A stretch of 15,086 nucleotides of DNA, from positions 1 through 15,086 of the forward strand of contig JASHVY010000010.1 of the NCBI GenBank assembly GCA_030044345.1, read 5' to 3'. Position 1 is the stretch's first letter. Each line of letters opens with the position of its first letter. This document shows positions 6,570 through 13,212 of this stretch, piece after piece. A program made the translations under genes and the position numbers. Below the pieces are notes generated by a model, which worked only from the letters and a program-made list of their open reading frames with translations, was not told the DNA's origin and made no database searches. This DNA is from Acetobacteraceae bacterium. GTDB lineage: Bacteria > Pseudomonadota > Alphaproteobacteria > Acetobacterales > Acetobacteraceae.

Positions 6570-7328
6570 ATGAGTCAAGTTACGCATTTCGGGGAACGGT
6601 TCGCCGGCAGGACGGCGGTGGTGACCGGCGGGGCCTCGGGGATCGGTGAGGCGATCGCCGCCAGGCTTTCCGGCGAGGGAGCCCGGGTCAGCATCTGGGA
6701 CCGCGATGAAGCAGCGCTCGATCGGGCACGCGCCGCCTGCCGGGCCGCGCACGGGCAAGCCGTGGATGTGGCGGATGTGGATGCGGTGGAACGGGCGGCG
6801 GCCAAGACGAACACCGCGCTCGGGCGGATCGACATCCTGGTGACCTCGGCCGGGATCACCGGACCGAACGCGCCGACATGGCAATACCCGCCCGAAGAAT
6901 GGCGGCGCGTCTTCGATATCGACGTTCACGGCGTTTTCTATTGCTGCCGCGCGGTGGTGCCGCTGATGCAACGCCACGATTACGGGCGGATCGTGAATAT
7001 CGCCTCGATCGCGGGGAAAGAGGGTAACCCGAATGCACCGGCCTATAGCGCGGCCAAGGCGGCCGTCATCGGGCTCACCAAATCACTCGGCAAGGAGCTT
7101 GCCGGCAGCGGCATCCGCGTCAACTGCGTGACGCCGGCAGCAGTGGCCACACCGATCTTCGCGCAGATGACCGAGGCGCAGATCGATTACATGAAAAGCA
7201 AGATCCCGATGGGACGATTCGGCACTGTCGAGGAAATCGCCGCCCTCGTCTGCTGGCTCGCGAGCGCGGAATGCTCCTTCTCGACCGCGGGCGTGTTCGA
7301 CATTTCGGGAGGCCGCGCGACGTATTAG
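6570..7328 (+). CDS. Short-chain dehydrogenase/reductase, FabG-like
   Basis: A 252-residue classical SDR oxidoreductase, cytosolic. It has TGGASGIG (19-26), an acidic residue at the end of strand two (D44 in IWDRDE, favouring NAD), VTSAG (91-95) in place of NNAG, the catalytic Ser146 in IASIAG, and YSAAK (Tyr159, Lys163). The usual Asn of the N-V-x-G element is Asp118 (DVHG), an oddity for the catalytic tetrad. The tail FDISGGRATY resembles sugar-acid dehydrogenases such as 2-keto-3-deoxy-L-fuconate dehydrogenase, so a sugar or sugar-acid substrate is possible, not certain. I start at ATG 6570 because GGAGCAGAA precedes it; the frame also opens at 6543 inside the upstream gene. It follows the binding-protein gene by 10 bases, so the two are likely co-transcribed. 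Its TAG stop is also bases 2-4 of repeat copy 2. Confidence 0.88.
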   Translation: MSQVTHFGERFAGRTAVVTGGASGIGEAIAARLSGEGARVSIWDRDEAALDRARAACRAAHGQAVDVADVDAVERAAAKTNTALGRIDILVTSAGITGPNAPTWQYPPEEWRRVFDIDVHGVFYCCRAVVPLMQRHDYGRIVNIASIAGKEGNPNAPAYSAAKAAVIGLTKSLGKELAGSGIRVNCVTPAAVATPIFAQMTEAQIDYMKSKIPMGRFGTVEEIAALVCWLASAECSFSTAGVFDISGGRATY

Positions 7329-7430
7329 AGCGAGATGAGATTGCTCTCGCTCATCCACCTCGCTCTCGCCATTTGTTTTCTCGCGTGATTCAGACCTGCG
7401 GTGATTCCATCTCCGGTCATCACGCTCTAG
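7325..7430 (+). repeat. 106-base palindromic repeat, copy 2
   Basis: Begins TTAGAGCGAGAT and ends CATCACGCTCTAG. It matches copy 3 at about 87 of 106 positions by hand, without gaps. The arms GAGCGAGA (7327-7334 region) and TCTCGCTC pair perfectly; copy 3 has GAGCGGGA and TCCCGCTC at the same places, a compensating A-T for G-C change. The repeat's first bases contain the dehydrogenase stop codon, and its last four (CTAG) form the left flank of the 299-base element. Confidence 0.9.
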
Positions 7431-7467
7431 GGCCTGTTGACCGTTAGCGCATGGCCGCAACGGGGCT

Positions 7468-7489
7468 CCCCGCCAACATGTTGGCGGGG
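7468..7489. repeat. Perfect 22-base palindrome inside the MITE-like element
   Basis: CCCCGCCAACA and TGTTGGCGGGG are exact reverse complements around an ATGT/CATG centre. A hairpin or cruciform is possible on either strand, and it could also be a dimeric protein site. It is the first of three folds inside the element. Confidence 0.8.
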
Positions 7490-7499
7490 GCCGACGCAG

Positions 7500-7587
7500 C
7501 CGGATTTGGCCGATCCGGCAGAAGAGACGCGAAGGCCGATGTGGGGCATCGGCCGAGCGTCTCGACGAACCGGGCGGCCAAATCTGG
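7500..7587. repeat. Long two-part hairpin inside the MITE-like element
   Basis: The outer arms at 7500-7518 and 7570-7587 pair over about 16 bases (CCGGATTTGGCCG against its near-complement). The apical part pairs GAGACGC (7524-7530) with GCGTCTC (7557-7563) and GGCCGATG (7534-7541) with CATCGGCC (7547-7554) around a TGGGG loop. All of this is visible directly in the sequence. Confidence 0.8.
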
Positions 7588-7600
7588 CGCGTCCCTCCGG

Positions 7601-7700
7601 GATGGGACGGAAATGGTCGAACGGTGCGTCAAGAAGCTCGGCCGTATTCCCGATGCGCCCTGCGCTTCTTTCCTTCCATTCGGCCATTTCCGCTCCCATC
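7601..7700. repeat. Third long hairpin inside the MITE-like element
   Basis: GATGGGACGGAAATGGTCGAA (read here as positions 7601-7621) pairs with 7679-7700 over about 20 bases, with one T/C mismatch and one bulged base. Inside it AAGAAGC (7631-7637) pairs with GCTTCTT (7664-7670). Confidence 0.78.
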
Positions 7701-7729
7701 GCGGCTCATGTGCTAACGGTCAACAGGCC

Positions 7730-7835
7730 CTGGAGCGGGATGCGTTCGTTCCCGCTCACGTATCCCGCTCTCGTCATTTGTTTTCTCGCGTGATTCAGAC
7801 CTATGGTGATTCCACCTCCGGCCATCACGCTCTAA
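7730..7835 (+). repeat. 106-base palindromic repeat, copy 3
   Basis: Begins CTGGAGCGGGAT and ends CATCACGCTCTAA. GAGCGGGA and TCCCGCTC pair around a 9-base loop, a third arm ATCCCGCTC follows, and GCGTGAT pairs with ATCACGC in the right half. Its first four bases are the right flank of the MITE-like element. Its final CTA (7832-7834) is the TAG stop of the convergent gene. Confidence 0.9.
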
Positions 7836-8494
7836 TTGCCAAGCAGGGCCTCGATTGTGCCGCGCGGGAGAACGATGCTCGGGAAGTCGGAGGGTGGCAT
7901 CAAGCGATCGGGCGGAACCGTGGCCTCGGATACCGAATCCGCGACCACCTGGGCGGATCCGCGCGCATCCTCACCGGACACCGCAAGTGCGAGGCCGTTG
8001 CGCGTAAGACAGGCTGTTCCGGTCGTCTGTTTGTCGAGGACCAGATAGCGCGTGCAGCGCAGCCCGGCGATGGTCATCTCTCCCGAAGGGGTAAATTGCG
8101 CGCCTCTCGCGCTCTGCAGAATCGCCGCCAGGCTGGCGAGATCGGGCTCGGTCACCACCACATGCATTTGCGGCACGACGAGTGTTGCGCTGGCATCGCG
8201 GAGATCAACCAGGAACCAGAGACCACGCGCAGGATCGTCGATACGAAGCCGCTCGCTCTCGGCGCTGAACGAAAGATCGTAGTCGTGCGGTGGCCGACCC
8301 GGCACGCTCACCGTGTATTGGATCTCGACGTCCCTGTCCGGCAGGAATTGCGGGGCCATCGCAGCATCAGCGCCGTGCGGCCGAAGCAGCATCACCCCGA
8401 CGAGCAAGGCAAACCCTATGGCGCGCCTCGGCGCCGTATGTGCCGCGGGGAATACCGCACTTGCGGTTGACAGGCGGGGCGGGAATTTCGTCAT
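7832..8494 (-). CDS. Exported protein of unknown function
   Basis: A 220-residue protein that I do not recognise with certainty. From the ATG at 8492-8494 it has a basic N-terminus, a hydrophobic run (AIGFALLVGVMLL, about 25-37) and a likely signal cleavage near GADA-AMAPQF (44/45). The mature part looks all-beta: DRDVEIQYTVSVPG, a SFSAESERLRIDDP segment, LWFLVDLRDASATLVVPQMHVVV, then TIAGLRCTRYLVLDKQTTGTACLTRNGLALAV, with two cysteines that could pair. The pattern recalls the DUF4412-type periplasmic proteins that read out a small-domain 'ester or lipid' fold, but this link is weak. AAGGGA lies about 11 bases before the chosen ATG. The frame stays open up to 8746, but that upstream part translates the 35-base repeats and is rejected. 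It sits downstream of the rRNA methyltransferase gene with a 252-base gap, so it probably has its own promoter. Confidence 0.7.
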   Translation of the reverse strand: MTKFPPRLSTASAVFPAAHTAPRRAIGFALLVGVMLLRPHGADAAMAPQFLPDRDVEIQYTVSVPGRPPHDYDLSFSAESERLRIDDPARGLWFLVDLRDASATLVVPQMHVVVTEPDLASLAAILQSARGAQFTPSGEMTIAGLRCTRYLVLDKQTTGTACLTRNGLALAVSGEDARGSAQVVADSVSEATVPPDRLMPPSDFPSIVLPRGTIEALLGN

Positions 8495-8600
8495 GCCGTC
8501 AGTGTCCCTTCGTGGAAGCCGAGCGAGTTCCGGCGAATTGCTGCAATCTTCCTCGATCGCTGCCGGACTGACGGTGTGCGCGAGCCGATGAGAGCGCACA

Positions 8601-8749
8601 CCGCTGCATCGTATTCGTTTTGCGAGCATCTTCACGCGTTCAGCCGATTCCGGCCCATCGCGATCTGCTTCAGGAGCTGGCCAGCGTCGCCTCACTCTGC
8701 GGCATCTCGATGGGGAACCGGAACATTGTATCCTTTTTCTGAGCATCTA
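8601..8749 (-). repeat. Pair of diverged 35-base direct repeats in the gap before the exported-protein gene
   Basis: Read on the minus strand, ATGCTCAGAAAAAGGATACA (starting 8746) and ATGCTCGCAAAACGAATACG (starting 8629) share the pattern ATGCTC-x-AAAA-x-GxATACxATG. Both translate to 'KRIxCSG'-like peptides, which explains why a longer ORF appears here. The first copy begins directly at the rsmA stop TAG (8747-8749). The space between them holds no gene that I can see and should contain the promoter of the exported-protein gene. Confidence 0.6.
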
Positions 8750-9568
8750 AACGGGGAGAAGGCGCGCCAGCCGGTCGAACTCGGCGATCGAGAGGGTTTC
8801 GGCCCGACGCTCGGGCGCAATGCCGGCGGCTTCGAGGAGAGCGTCGCCGCCGAGGGGCCGGAGGGCAGCGCGCAGCATCTTGCGGCGCTGGCCGAAGGCG
8901 GCGGCGGTCAGGCGCTGCATGGCGGCGAAGAGCGGAGCCGGCGGTTGCTCGGCATGCGGCACGAGCGAAACGACCGCGGAGGAAACCTTCGGCCGCGGGG
9001 TGAAGGCCTCGGGCGGAAGGCGAAAGGCAATGCGCACCCGGCAGGTCCATTGGGCAAGGATAGCGAGCCGCCCATAGGCGGGAGCGCCCGGGGCGGCGAC
9101 GATGCGTTCGGCAACCTCGGCCTGGAACATCAGCGTCAGGCCGGCGAAGGCGGCGGCCTCGCCGAGCCAGGAGATGAGGAGCGGGGTGGCGACATTGTAG
9201 GGAAGGTTCGCCACAACGTGGCGGGGCGGAGGCACCAGGGAAGGAAGCGGGACTCTTCGCGCGTCCGCCGAGATGAGGCGAAATCGCTCGCCATGACGTG
9301 CGGCGAGGTCGGCGAGCGAGGCAGCCGCCCGCGGGTCGATCTCGATCGCGGTGACGCTCGCGGCCGGCGTTTCGAGCAGGGACGCGGTCAGGCCGCCCGG
9401 GCCGGGCCCGACCTCGATCACATGGGCCTGGGCGAGATCCCCGGCTGCTTCCACGATCCGGCGGATCAGGTTGGCATCGCGCAGGAAGTGCTGGCCAAGC
9501 GATTTTCGCGCCGGAAAGTCCGGCCGCGCCGGACGCCGCGCCGGACGCTGCGCCGAACAGGGAGCCGT
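8747..9568 (-). CDS. rsmA: 16S rRNA (adenine1518-N6/adenine1519-N6)-dimethyltransferase RsmA (KsgA), start codon uncertain
   Basis: RsmA dimethylates two adenines in the 3' hairpin of 16S rRNA late in small-subunit assembly, using S-adenosylmethionine. The protein has LGQHFLRDANLI (about residues 24-35), the SAM loop VIEVGPGPGGLT (50-61), AIEIDP with the ribose-binding Glu76, ISADA (Asp102) and the catalytic NLPYN (121-125). No ATG, GTG or TTG exists in frame before LGQHFL; the first such codon, GTG at 9452-9454, would delete that conserved motif. An ACG at 9566-9568 follows AAGGAG (9573-9578) and gives 273 residues, the usual family length, so I use it as the working start. It may be a rare non-AUG start, a mutated start or a sequence error. 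The leader codes an Arg/Pro-rich repeat (QRPARRPARPD). The gene follows surA by about 20 bases in the same operon. Confidence 0.85.
   Translation of the reverse strand, partial: TAPCSAQRPARRPARPDFPARKSLGQHFLRDANLIRRIVEAAGDLAQAHVIEVGPGPGGLTASLLETPAASVTAIEIDPRAAASLADLAARHGERFRLISADARRVPLPSLVPPPRHVVANLPYNVATPLLISWLGEAAAFAGLTLMFQAEVAERIVAAPGAPAYGRLAILAQWTCRVRIAFRLPPEAFTPRPKVSSAVVSLVPHAEQPPAPLFAAMQRLTAAAFGQRRKMLRAALRPLGGDALLEAAGIAPERRAETLSIAEFDRLARLLPV
9520..9557. repeat. Short 12-base tandem repeat in the rsmA leader
   Basis: GGACGCCGCGCC and GGACGCTGCGCC lie side by side, with a decayed third unit on the left. They are a multiple of three and encode ARRP/AQRP units on the minus strand, before the conserved RsmA start motif. 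Confidence 0.6.
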
Positions 9569-9588
9569 CCCGCTCCTTCTGACCGGGA

Positions 9589-10884
9589 TCAGGAGGAGCG
9601 GATCTCGATCACCGCGCTGCGGCGCAGATCGGCGAGAAGCTGCCGGGAGAGCACTTCCGCCCGGCTGTTCAAGAGCGCACGGGAGACCATGTCCGGCGGC
9701 GGGGCTTCGGGGTTCTGCATTCCGCGCGCGCAGATCATCACCACGGCGACCCCGTCATTGGCGATCAACGGCTCGCTGACCTTGTTGACCGGGAGCGAGG
9801 AGAGCATCTCGCGGAAGGAAGGCGGGGAGACGCGATCGAGCTCGATCGGGCCGGGATCGGCGGGATGGGCCGCGCCGGCCGCCTGGTTCGCCGCTTCCAT
9901 CCCCGCGCAGTCATGCACCGTCGAGGCGAGCGCCTGCGCCTTGTTGATCTGCGCGCGCTGCTGGGCCGAAGGGGGTCCGCTCGGGTCGAAGGGCGTGCTG
10001 AAGGGCAGGAAGACCTGCCGGATCGAGGCCGTCTCGGTCGTATCGCCGCCAATGGCGTGGCGGTCGCGCAGTTGGACGACCTCAAGCCCGCCGGCGACCG
10101 GGACCGGATCGCTGATGGCGCCGGGCGGCATCTGATTGAGCAGGCTCACCACCTGCGGATCGAGCTGGTTGGCCTGAACCCAGCCGAGATCGCCGCCCTG
10201 CAGCGCCGACTCGCTCTGGCTGAACTGCGCGGCGACGACGCCGAAGGGCGCGCCGGCGCGCAGCTCGTCGATCACGGTGGTCGCGAATCGCTCGGCCTCG
10301 CCGCGACGCGATGGCGTGTCGATCGGGATGAAGATCTCCGAGACGAGATATTCCGGCTGACCCTCCTGCGCCTTGAGCGCGGCGATGCGGGCCTGAATCT
10401 CGGCCGGGGTGATGTTCCCGGCGGAACCGAGCTCCTCGCGCAGAAGCTCGCTCCAGCCAAGCTCGACCCGGATCTGGTCGATCAAAGTGCGCAGCGCCAC
10501 GCCCTGGCCGGCGAGGCGCGCGCGCAGCGCACCGGGCGCCATGTGGTTCTGCGCCTCGATCGAGGCGAGCGCCGCCGCGATGGCCTTGTCCGGCACGATG
10601 ATCTGCTTGCGCTGGATTTCCTGCAGGCGAAGCTTCTCGTCGATGAGCTGATTGAGGATCTGGGGCTTCAGCCGGTCGAGCATGTCGGGCGACATGGGCA
10701 GGCCCGACGAAAGAGCGAAAAGCCGCGCCCGGTTATCCACGTCCGAGCGCGTGATCACGTCTCCGTTGACGACGGCGGCGATCGACTCTACCTGGGCGTG
10801 CGCCGGCTGCGCGAATGCTGCGATCAGCAGGGCGAGCAGGAAGGCGAATCGGCCGGGCCAGTTGAAGGAGCCAGTCATACGCAT
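9589..10884 (-). CDS. surA: Periplasmic chaperone / peptidyl-prolyl isomerase SurA
   Basis: SurA escorts unfolded beta-barrel proteins, including LptD, across the periplasm to the BAM machine. The 431-residue product starts with a signal peptide ending AHA-QV (residue 30). The SurA N-terminal chaperone domain follows (VESIAAVVNGDVITRSDVDNR, then ILNQLIDEKLRLQEIQR, about 31-175). A PpiC-type parvulin domain spans about 178-276 (YLVSEIFIPID, then FSQSESALQGGDLGWV and GGLEVVQLRDR). A second, degenerate parvulin-like region runs to about residue 395, and the C-terminal helix contains LLNSRAEVLSRQLLADLRR. AAGG precedes the ATG at 10882-10884; an ATG two codons later is possible. It sits 69 bases after lptD, whose product is its best-known client, and about 20 bases before rsmA. 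It is shorter than nothing in the family and shows no damage. Confidence 0.93.
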   Translation of the reverse strand: MRMTGSFNWPGRFAFLLALLIAAFAQPAHAQVESIAAVVNGDVITRSDVDNRARLFALSSGLPMSPDMLDRLKPQILNQLIDEKLRLQEIQRKQIIVPDKAIAAALASIEAQNHMAPGALRARLAGQGVALRTLIDQIRVELGWSELLREELGSAGNITPAEIQARIAALKAQEGQPEYLVSEIFIPIDTPSRRGEAERFATTVIDELRAGAPFGVVAAQFSQSESALQGGDLGWVQANQLDPQVVSLLNQMPPGAISDPVPVAGGLEVVQLRDRHAIGGDTTETASIRQVFLPFSTPFDPSGPPSAQQRAQINKAQALASTVHDCAGMEAANQAAGAAHPADPGPIELDRVSPPSFREMLSSLPVNKVSEPLIANDGVAVVMICARGMQNPEAPPPDMVSRALLNSRAEVLSRQLLADLRRSAVIEIRSS

Positions 10885-10914
10885 GGAAGCCTTATAGATC
10901 GATCCGGCCCGCGA

Positions 10915-10937
10915 CGGAATCGCGGAGCCGCTTTCCG
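10915..10937 (-). other. Small hairpin between lptD and surA
   Basis: CGGAA (10915-10919) pairs with TTCCG (10933-10937), with inner GCGG/CCGC pairing. It has no T-run. It may mark mRNA processing or mild attenuation between two operon genes, or be chance in GC-rich DNA. Confidence 0.3.
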
Positions 10938-10953
10938 CACCATGAGGAATTGG

Positions 10954-13206
10954 TCATAGGGCGCTGAAGCCGAACTGCCCGACCGTCTTGAAGGTGATCT
11001 GGATGAGGACGGTCGTCGCGCCGTCATCCCCGTCGATCGACGTGAAGCGGCGGTCGAAGAGCAGCGCGAGGATGATGCACTCATTCTGGTACGAGCCCTG
11101 GAACCCGGCCGAGACCATGCTGCCGTTCTCGAGATTTTGCCGCTCATAGCCGCTCGCCTGGAAGGCGCCGACATGTGACGAGGCGCCGAGCGAAATTTCG
11201 CTGCGCGGCACCTGGGTCGCGGGCTGCGGTGTCGTCGTCGGCACTTGATCGAGCTCGAAGGGATTGTTCGGCGTGTAGAGGTAGCCGACGTTGAAGCTCA
11301 GGGGCGCGGTTCCGACATTGGCGGACGCGTCGGTGAAGTCGAGGCCCTCGCCGTCGATCGAGTAGCGGCCCTGCCAGAGGAAATTGAGCCACGAATTCGG
11401 CGTGAAGCTCAGATGGGAGACGAGATCGGAGAAATTGTTCTGAAGCCCGGAGCCCGGGAGGAAGAGCGGGTCTTTCTGCGCGCGCCAGGACTGTCCGATC
11501 AGCCCGTCGATCGTGCTGCCGCCGATGTACCAGGCGCCGTGCAGAGCGTAGTTCGCGCGGACGCCGCCCTCCTGGCGGTCGATCCCATAGAACTTGTTCC
11601 AGCCGAAAAGATTGGCGTCGGTGAACTCGAGAAAGAGGCTGTCCTCGTTCGGCACCGTGGACTGGGTGCCGGTGTTGGGCGCGGCGATGAATTGGACGAT
11701 CGGCTCGATGAGCTGGCTGCCGCCCCAACTGCCGGAGCGCATGAAAGGCCAGCGGAAATTGAGCGCGGCCTGCCCGAGACCGGTGCTGACATTGGCGCTG
11801 TTGACCGGGAAAAAATCTGGCTGCTCGTCGAGATCGCTGCCGTGATACGCGGCCGTGGTGAGATGGAACGCGATATTCCAGAGCGTGCCTTCAGGCCCGA
11901 GCCAGGGACGTTCCCAATTGATGATGGCGTCGGCGCGCTGCACATTCGCTCCTTCCGCCCGGATGACGTTGAAATAGGAGGTGTCGAACGAAAGCCGCCC
12001 GCCGAGCGCATCCGGCTCGCCGAGATAGCTGTACTGCCAGTGCGGCAGCGCGAACGGCAGGGCGGAATCATTGATGGTGGTATTGAATCCCTGGAAAAGC
12101 TGCGTATCGAGGCGGGTGTACGATCCCTGCCCGAACCCCTCGATATAGGCCTGGCTCGCGAGCACGCCGCCGGCGCCGGGAATATTGAAATTCCGCAGGT
12201 AATCGGCCGAGGAAGCACGATTGACATCGAATCCGTAGCGGAAGGTGTTGTTGTAGTCGAACGTTCCGCTGGCGAAGATCGCGGCCTGCGGACTGCCATC
12301 GGTCGAGGCGACATAGCCATTGAGATGGACCTCGCCGTTGTTGAAGACACGGCGATAATTGGCTTCGAGCTGCGGGCCGGACTGGGCGGTGATGGTCGGC
12401 GAGAGGACGACATCGGACTGATTGTCGATCACCCAGTAATAGGGAACGGTGACGAAGGCGCCGAGATGCGAGGCGGTGCCGAACGAAGGCACGAGCAGGC
12501 CGCTCTCGCGCTTCACGGAGGGATCGGCAGTCCAGAAATAGGGAAAATAGAAGACCGGAAACCCGTAGATGCGCATCATCGCGTCGTAGTACTCGATGCG
12601 CTTGTCGACGAGATCCTGGACGATCTTCGAGGCGGTGATCTGCCAGAGCGGCGGCGCGGTGGGGTCCTTCGCGCAGAGATTGCAGGTTGAATAGACGGCG
12701 CGCGCCATTTCGTTGATCTTGCCGCCGGTGCGCTGGCCGCCATTGGCGATCAGCCGGACGTTTTCGGCAAGCCGCACGCTCATTCCGGTGAGCACGGCAT
12801 TCTGCATGCCGCTCGAGAGCTGGGCGCGGTCGGAGAAGAGAACCTGCCCGTCAGGCTCGACCACGACCACATGGCCGGTGGCGATGGTGATGCCGGTGTT
12901 GCGGTTGTAGGTGATCTTGTCGGCCTCGAGCACACGGCCGTTCTGCCAGGCCTGGACATGGCCCGTGGCGGTGACGATGCCGGCGTTGCGATCATAGGTG
13001 ATGCGGTTGGCGACGAAGGTCACCGGCTCGTTGGTCGAGACCTGCGGACCGCTCTGCACGAACAGGCTCGCGGGTTGCGCCGAAGCCGGGGATGAAACGA
13101 ATCCGCTGACGAGGGCGAACAGAAGAGCAAGCGCGATCCCCAGGAAACCATGTCGGAAACCATATCGGGGGCCGTATCGATCGCGGGCATGCCGACTTGG
13201 GGTCAT
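10954..13206 (-). CDS. lptD: LPS-assembly outer-membrane protein LptD
   Basis: LptD is the outer-membrane barrel that, with lipoprotein LptE, inserts lipopolysaccharide into the outer leaflet. The 750-residue product has a long basic signal peptide ending ASA-QP (residue 43). Three OstA-type jellyroll repeats follow (about 63-150: ANRITYDRNAGIVTATGHVQ, ADKITYNRNTGITIATGHV and FSDRAQLSSGMQNAVL). Then comes the junction YSTCNLCAKDPTAPPLWQI (172-190), and a long beta-barrel domain of alternating strands such as YFPYFW and QLEANYRR. Cysteines are limited to Cys175/Cys178 and one in QNEC near the end, so the disulfide set differs from the four-cysteine E. coli protein. The chain ends GQFGFSAL rather than with an aromatic residue. 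The ATG at 13204-13206 lies 6 bases after lptG, so the genes are co-transcribed. Confidence 0.94.
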   Translation of the reverse strand: MTPSRHARDRYGPRYGFRHGFLGIALALLFALVSGFVSSPASAQPASLFVQSGPQVSTNEPVTFVANRITYDRNAGIVTATGHVQAWQNGRVLEADKITYNRNTGITIATGHVVVVEPDGQVLFSDRAQLSSGMQNAVLTGMSVRLAENVRLIANGGQRTGGKINEMARAVYSTCNLCAKDPTAPPLWQITASKIVQDLVDKRIEYYDAMMRIYGFPVFYFPYFWTADPSVKRESGLLVPSFGTASHLGAFVTVPYYWVIDNQSDVVLSPTITAQSGPQLEANYRRVFNNGEVHLNGYVASTDGSPQAAIFASGTFDYNNTFRYGFDVNRASSADYLRNFNIPGAGGVLASQAYIEGFGQGSYTRLDTQLFQGFNTTINDSALPFALPHWQYSYLGEPDALGGRLSFDTSYFNVIRAEGANVQRADAIINWERPWLGPEGTLWNIAFHLTTAAYHGSDLDEQPDFFPVNSANVSTGLGQAALNFRWPFMRSGSWGGSQLIEPIVQFIAAPNTGTQSTVPNEDSLFLEFTDANLFGWNKFYGIDRQEGGVRANYALHGAWYIGGSTIDGLIGQSWRAQKDPLFLPGSGLQNNFSDLVSHLSFTPNSWLNFLWQGRYSIDGEGLDFTDASANVGTAPLSFNVGYLYTPNNPFELDQVPTTTPQPATQVPRSEISLGASSHVGAFQASGYERQNLENGSMVSAGFQGSYQNECIILALLFDRRFTSIDGDDGATTVLIQITFKTVGQFGFSAL

Positions 13207-13212
13207 CGTCCG

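Larger units (their letters stand above)
7431..7729. mobile_element. 299-base MITE-like element with 18-base terminal inverted repeats
   Basis: The ends GGCCTGTTGACCGTTAGC and GCTAACGGTCAACAGGCC are perfect inverted repeats, and weaker pairing continues inward. The flanks are CTAG (7427-7430) and CTGG (7730-7733), a likely 4-base target duplication with one change; it fits the YTAR target preference known for part of the IS5 family. There is no transposase ORF, so it would move only with help in trans. Inside are three hairpins: a perfect 22-base palindrome, an 88-base fold and a 100-base fold. It lies exactly between repeat copies 2 and 3, as if inserted into the junction of a tandem pair. 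The parent insertion sequence is unidentified. Confidence 0.82.

Noticed and set aside
7431..7729. CRISPR array or tRNA in the repeat-rich region
   Set aside because: The repeats are inverted pairs and long folds, not regularly spaced direct repeats. No cloverleaf or CCA end is seen.
7451..8470. 339-codon plus-strand frame through the MITE-like element
   Set aside because: It joins the element, repeat copy 3 and the antisense of the exported-protein gene. No motif supports it.
8495..8746. N-terminal extension of the exported protein
   Set aside because: It contains two copies of a KRIxCSG-type repeat translation and places the signal peptide deep inside the chain.
8576..10135. 519-codon open frame on the plus strand
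   Set aside because: It is antisense to rsmA and surA, both with clear family motifs. The product is low-complexity Gly/Arg/Glu.
9865..10959. 364-codon open frame on the plus strand
   Set aside because: It is antisense to surA, rich in Arg/Asp and without a fold pattern.
11245..12690. 481-codon open frame on the plus strand
   Set aside because: It is fully antisense to lptD, and its charged composition mirrors the coding strand.
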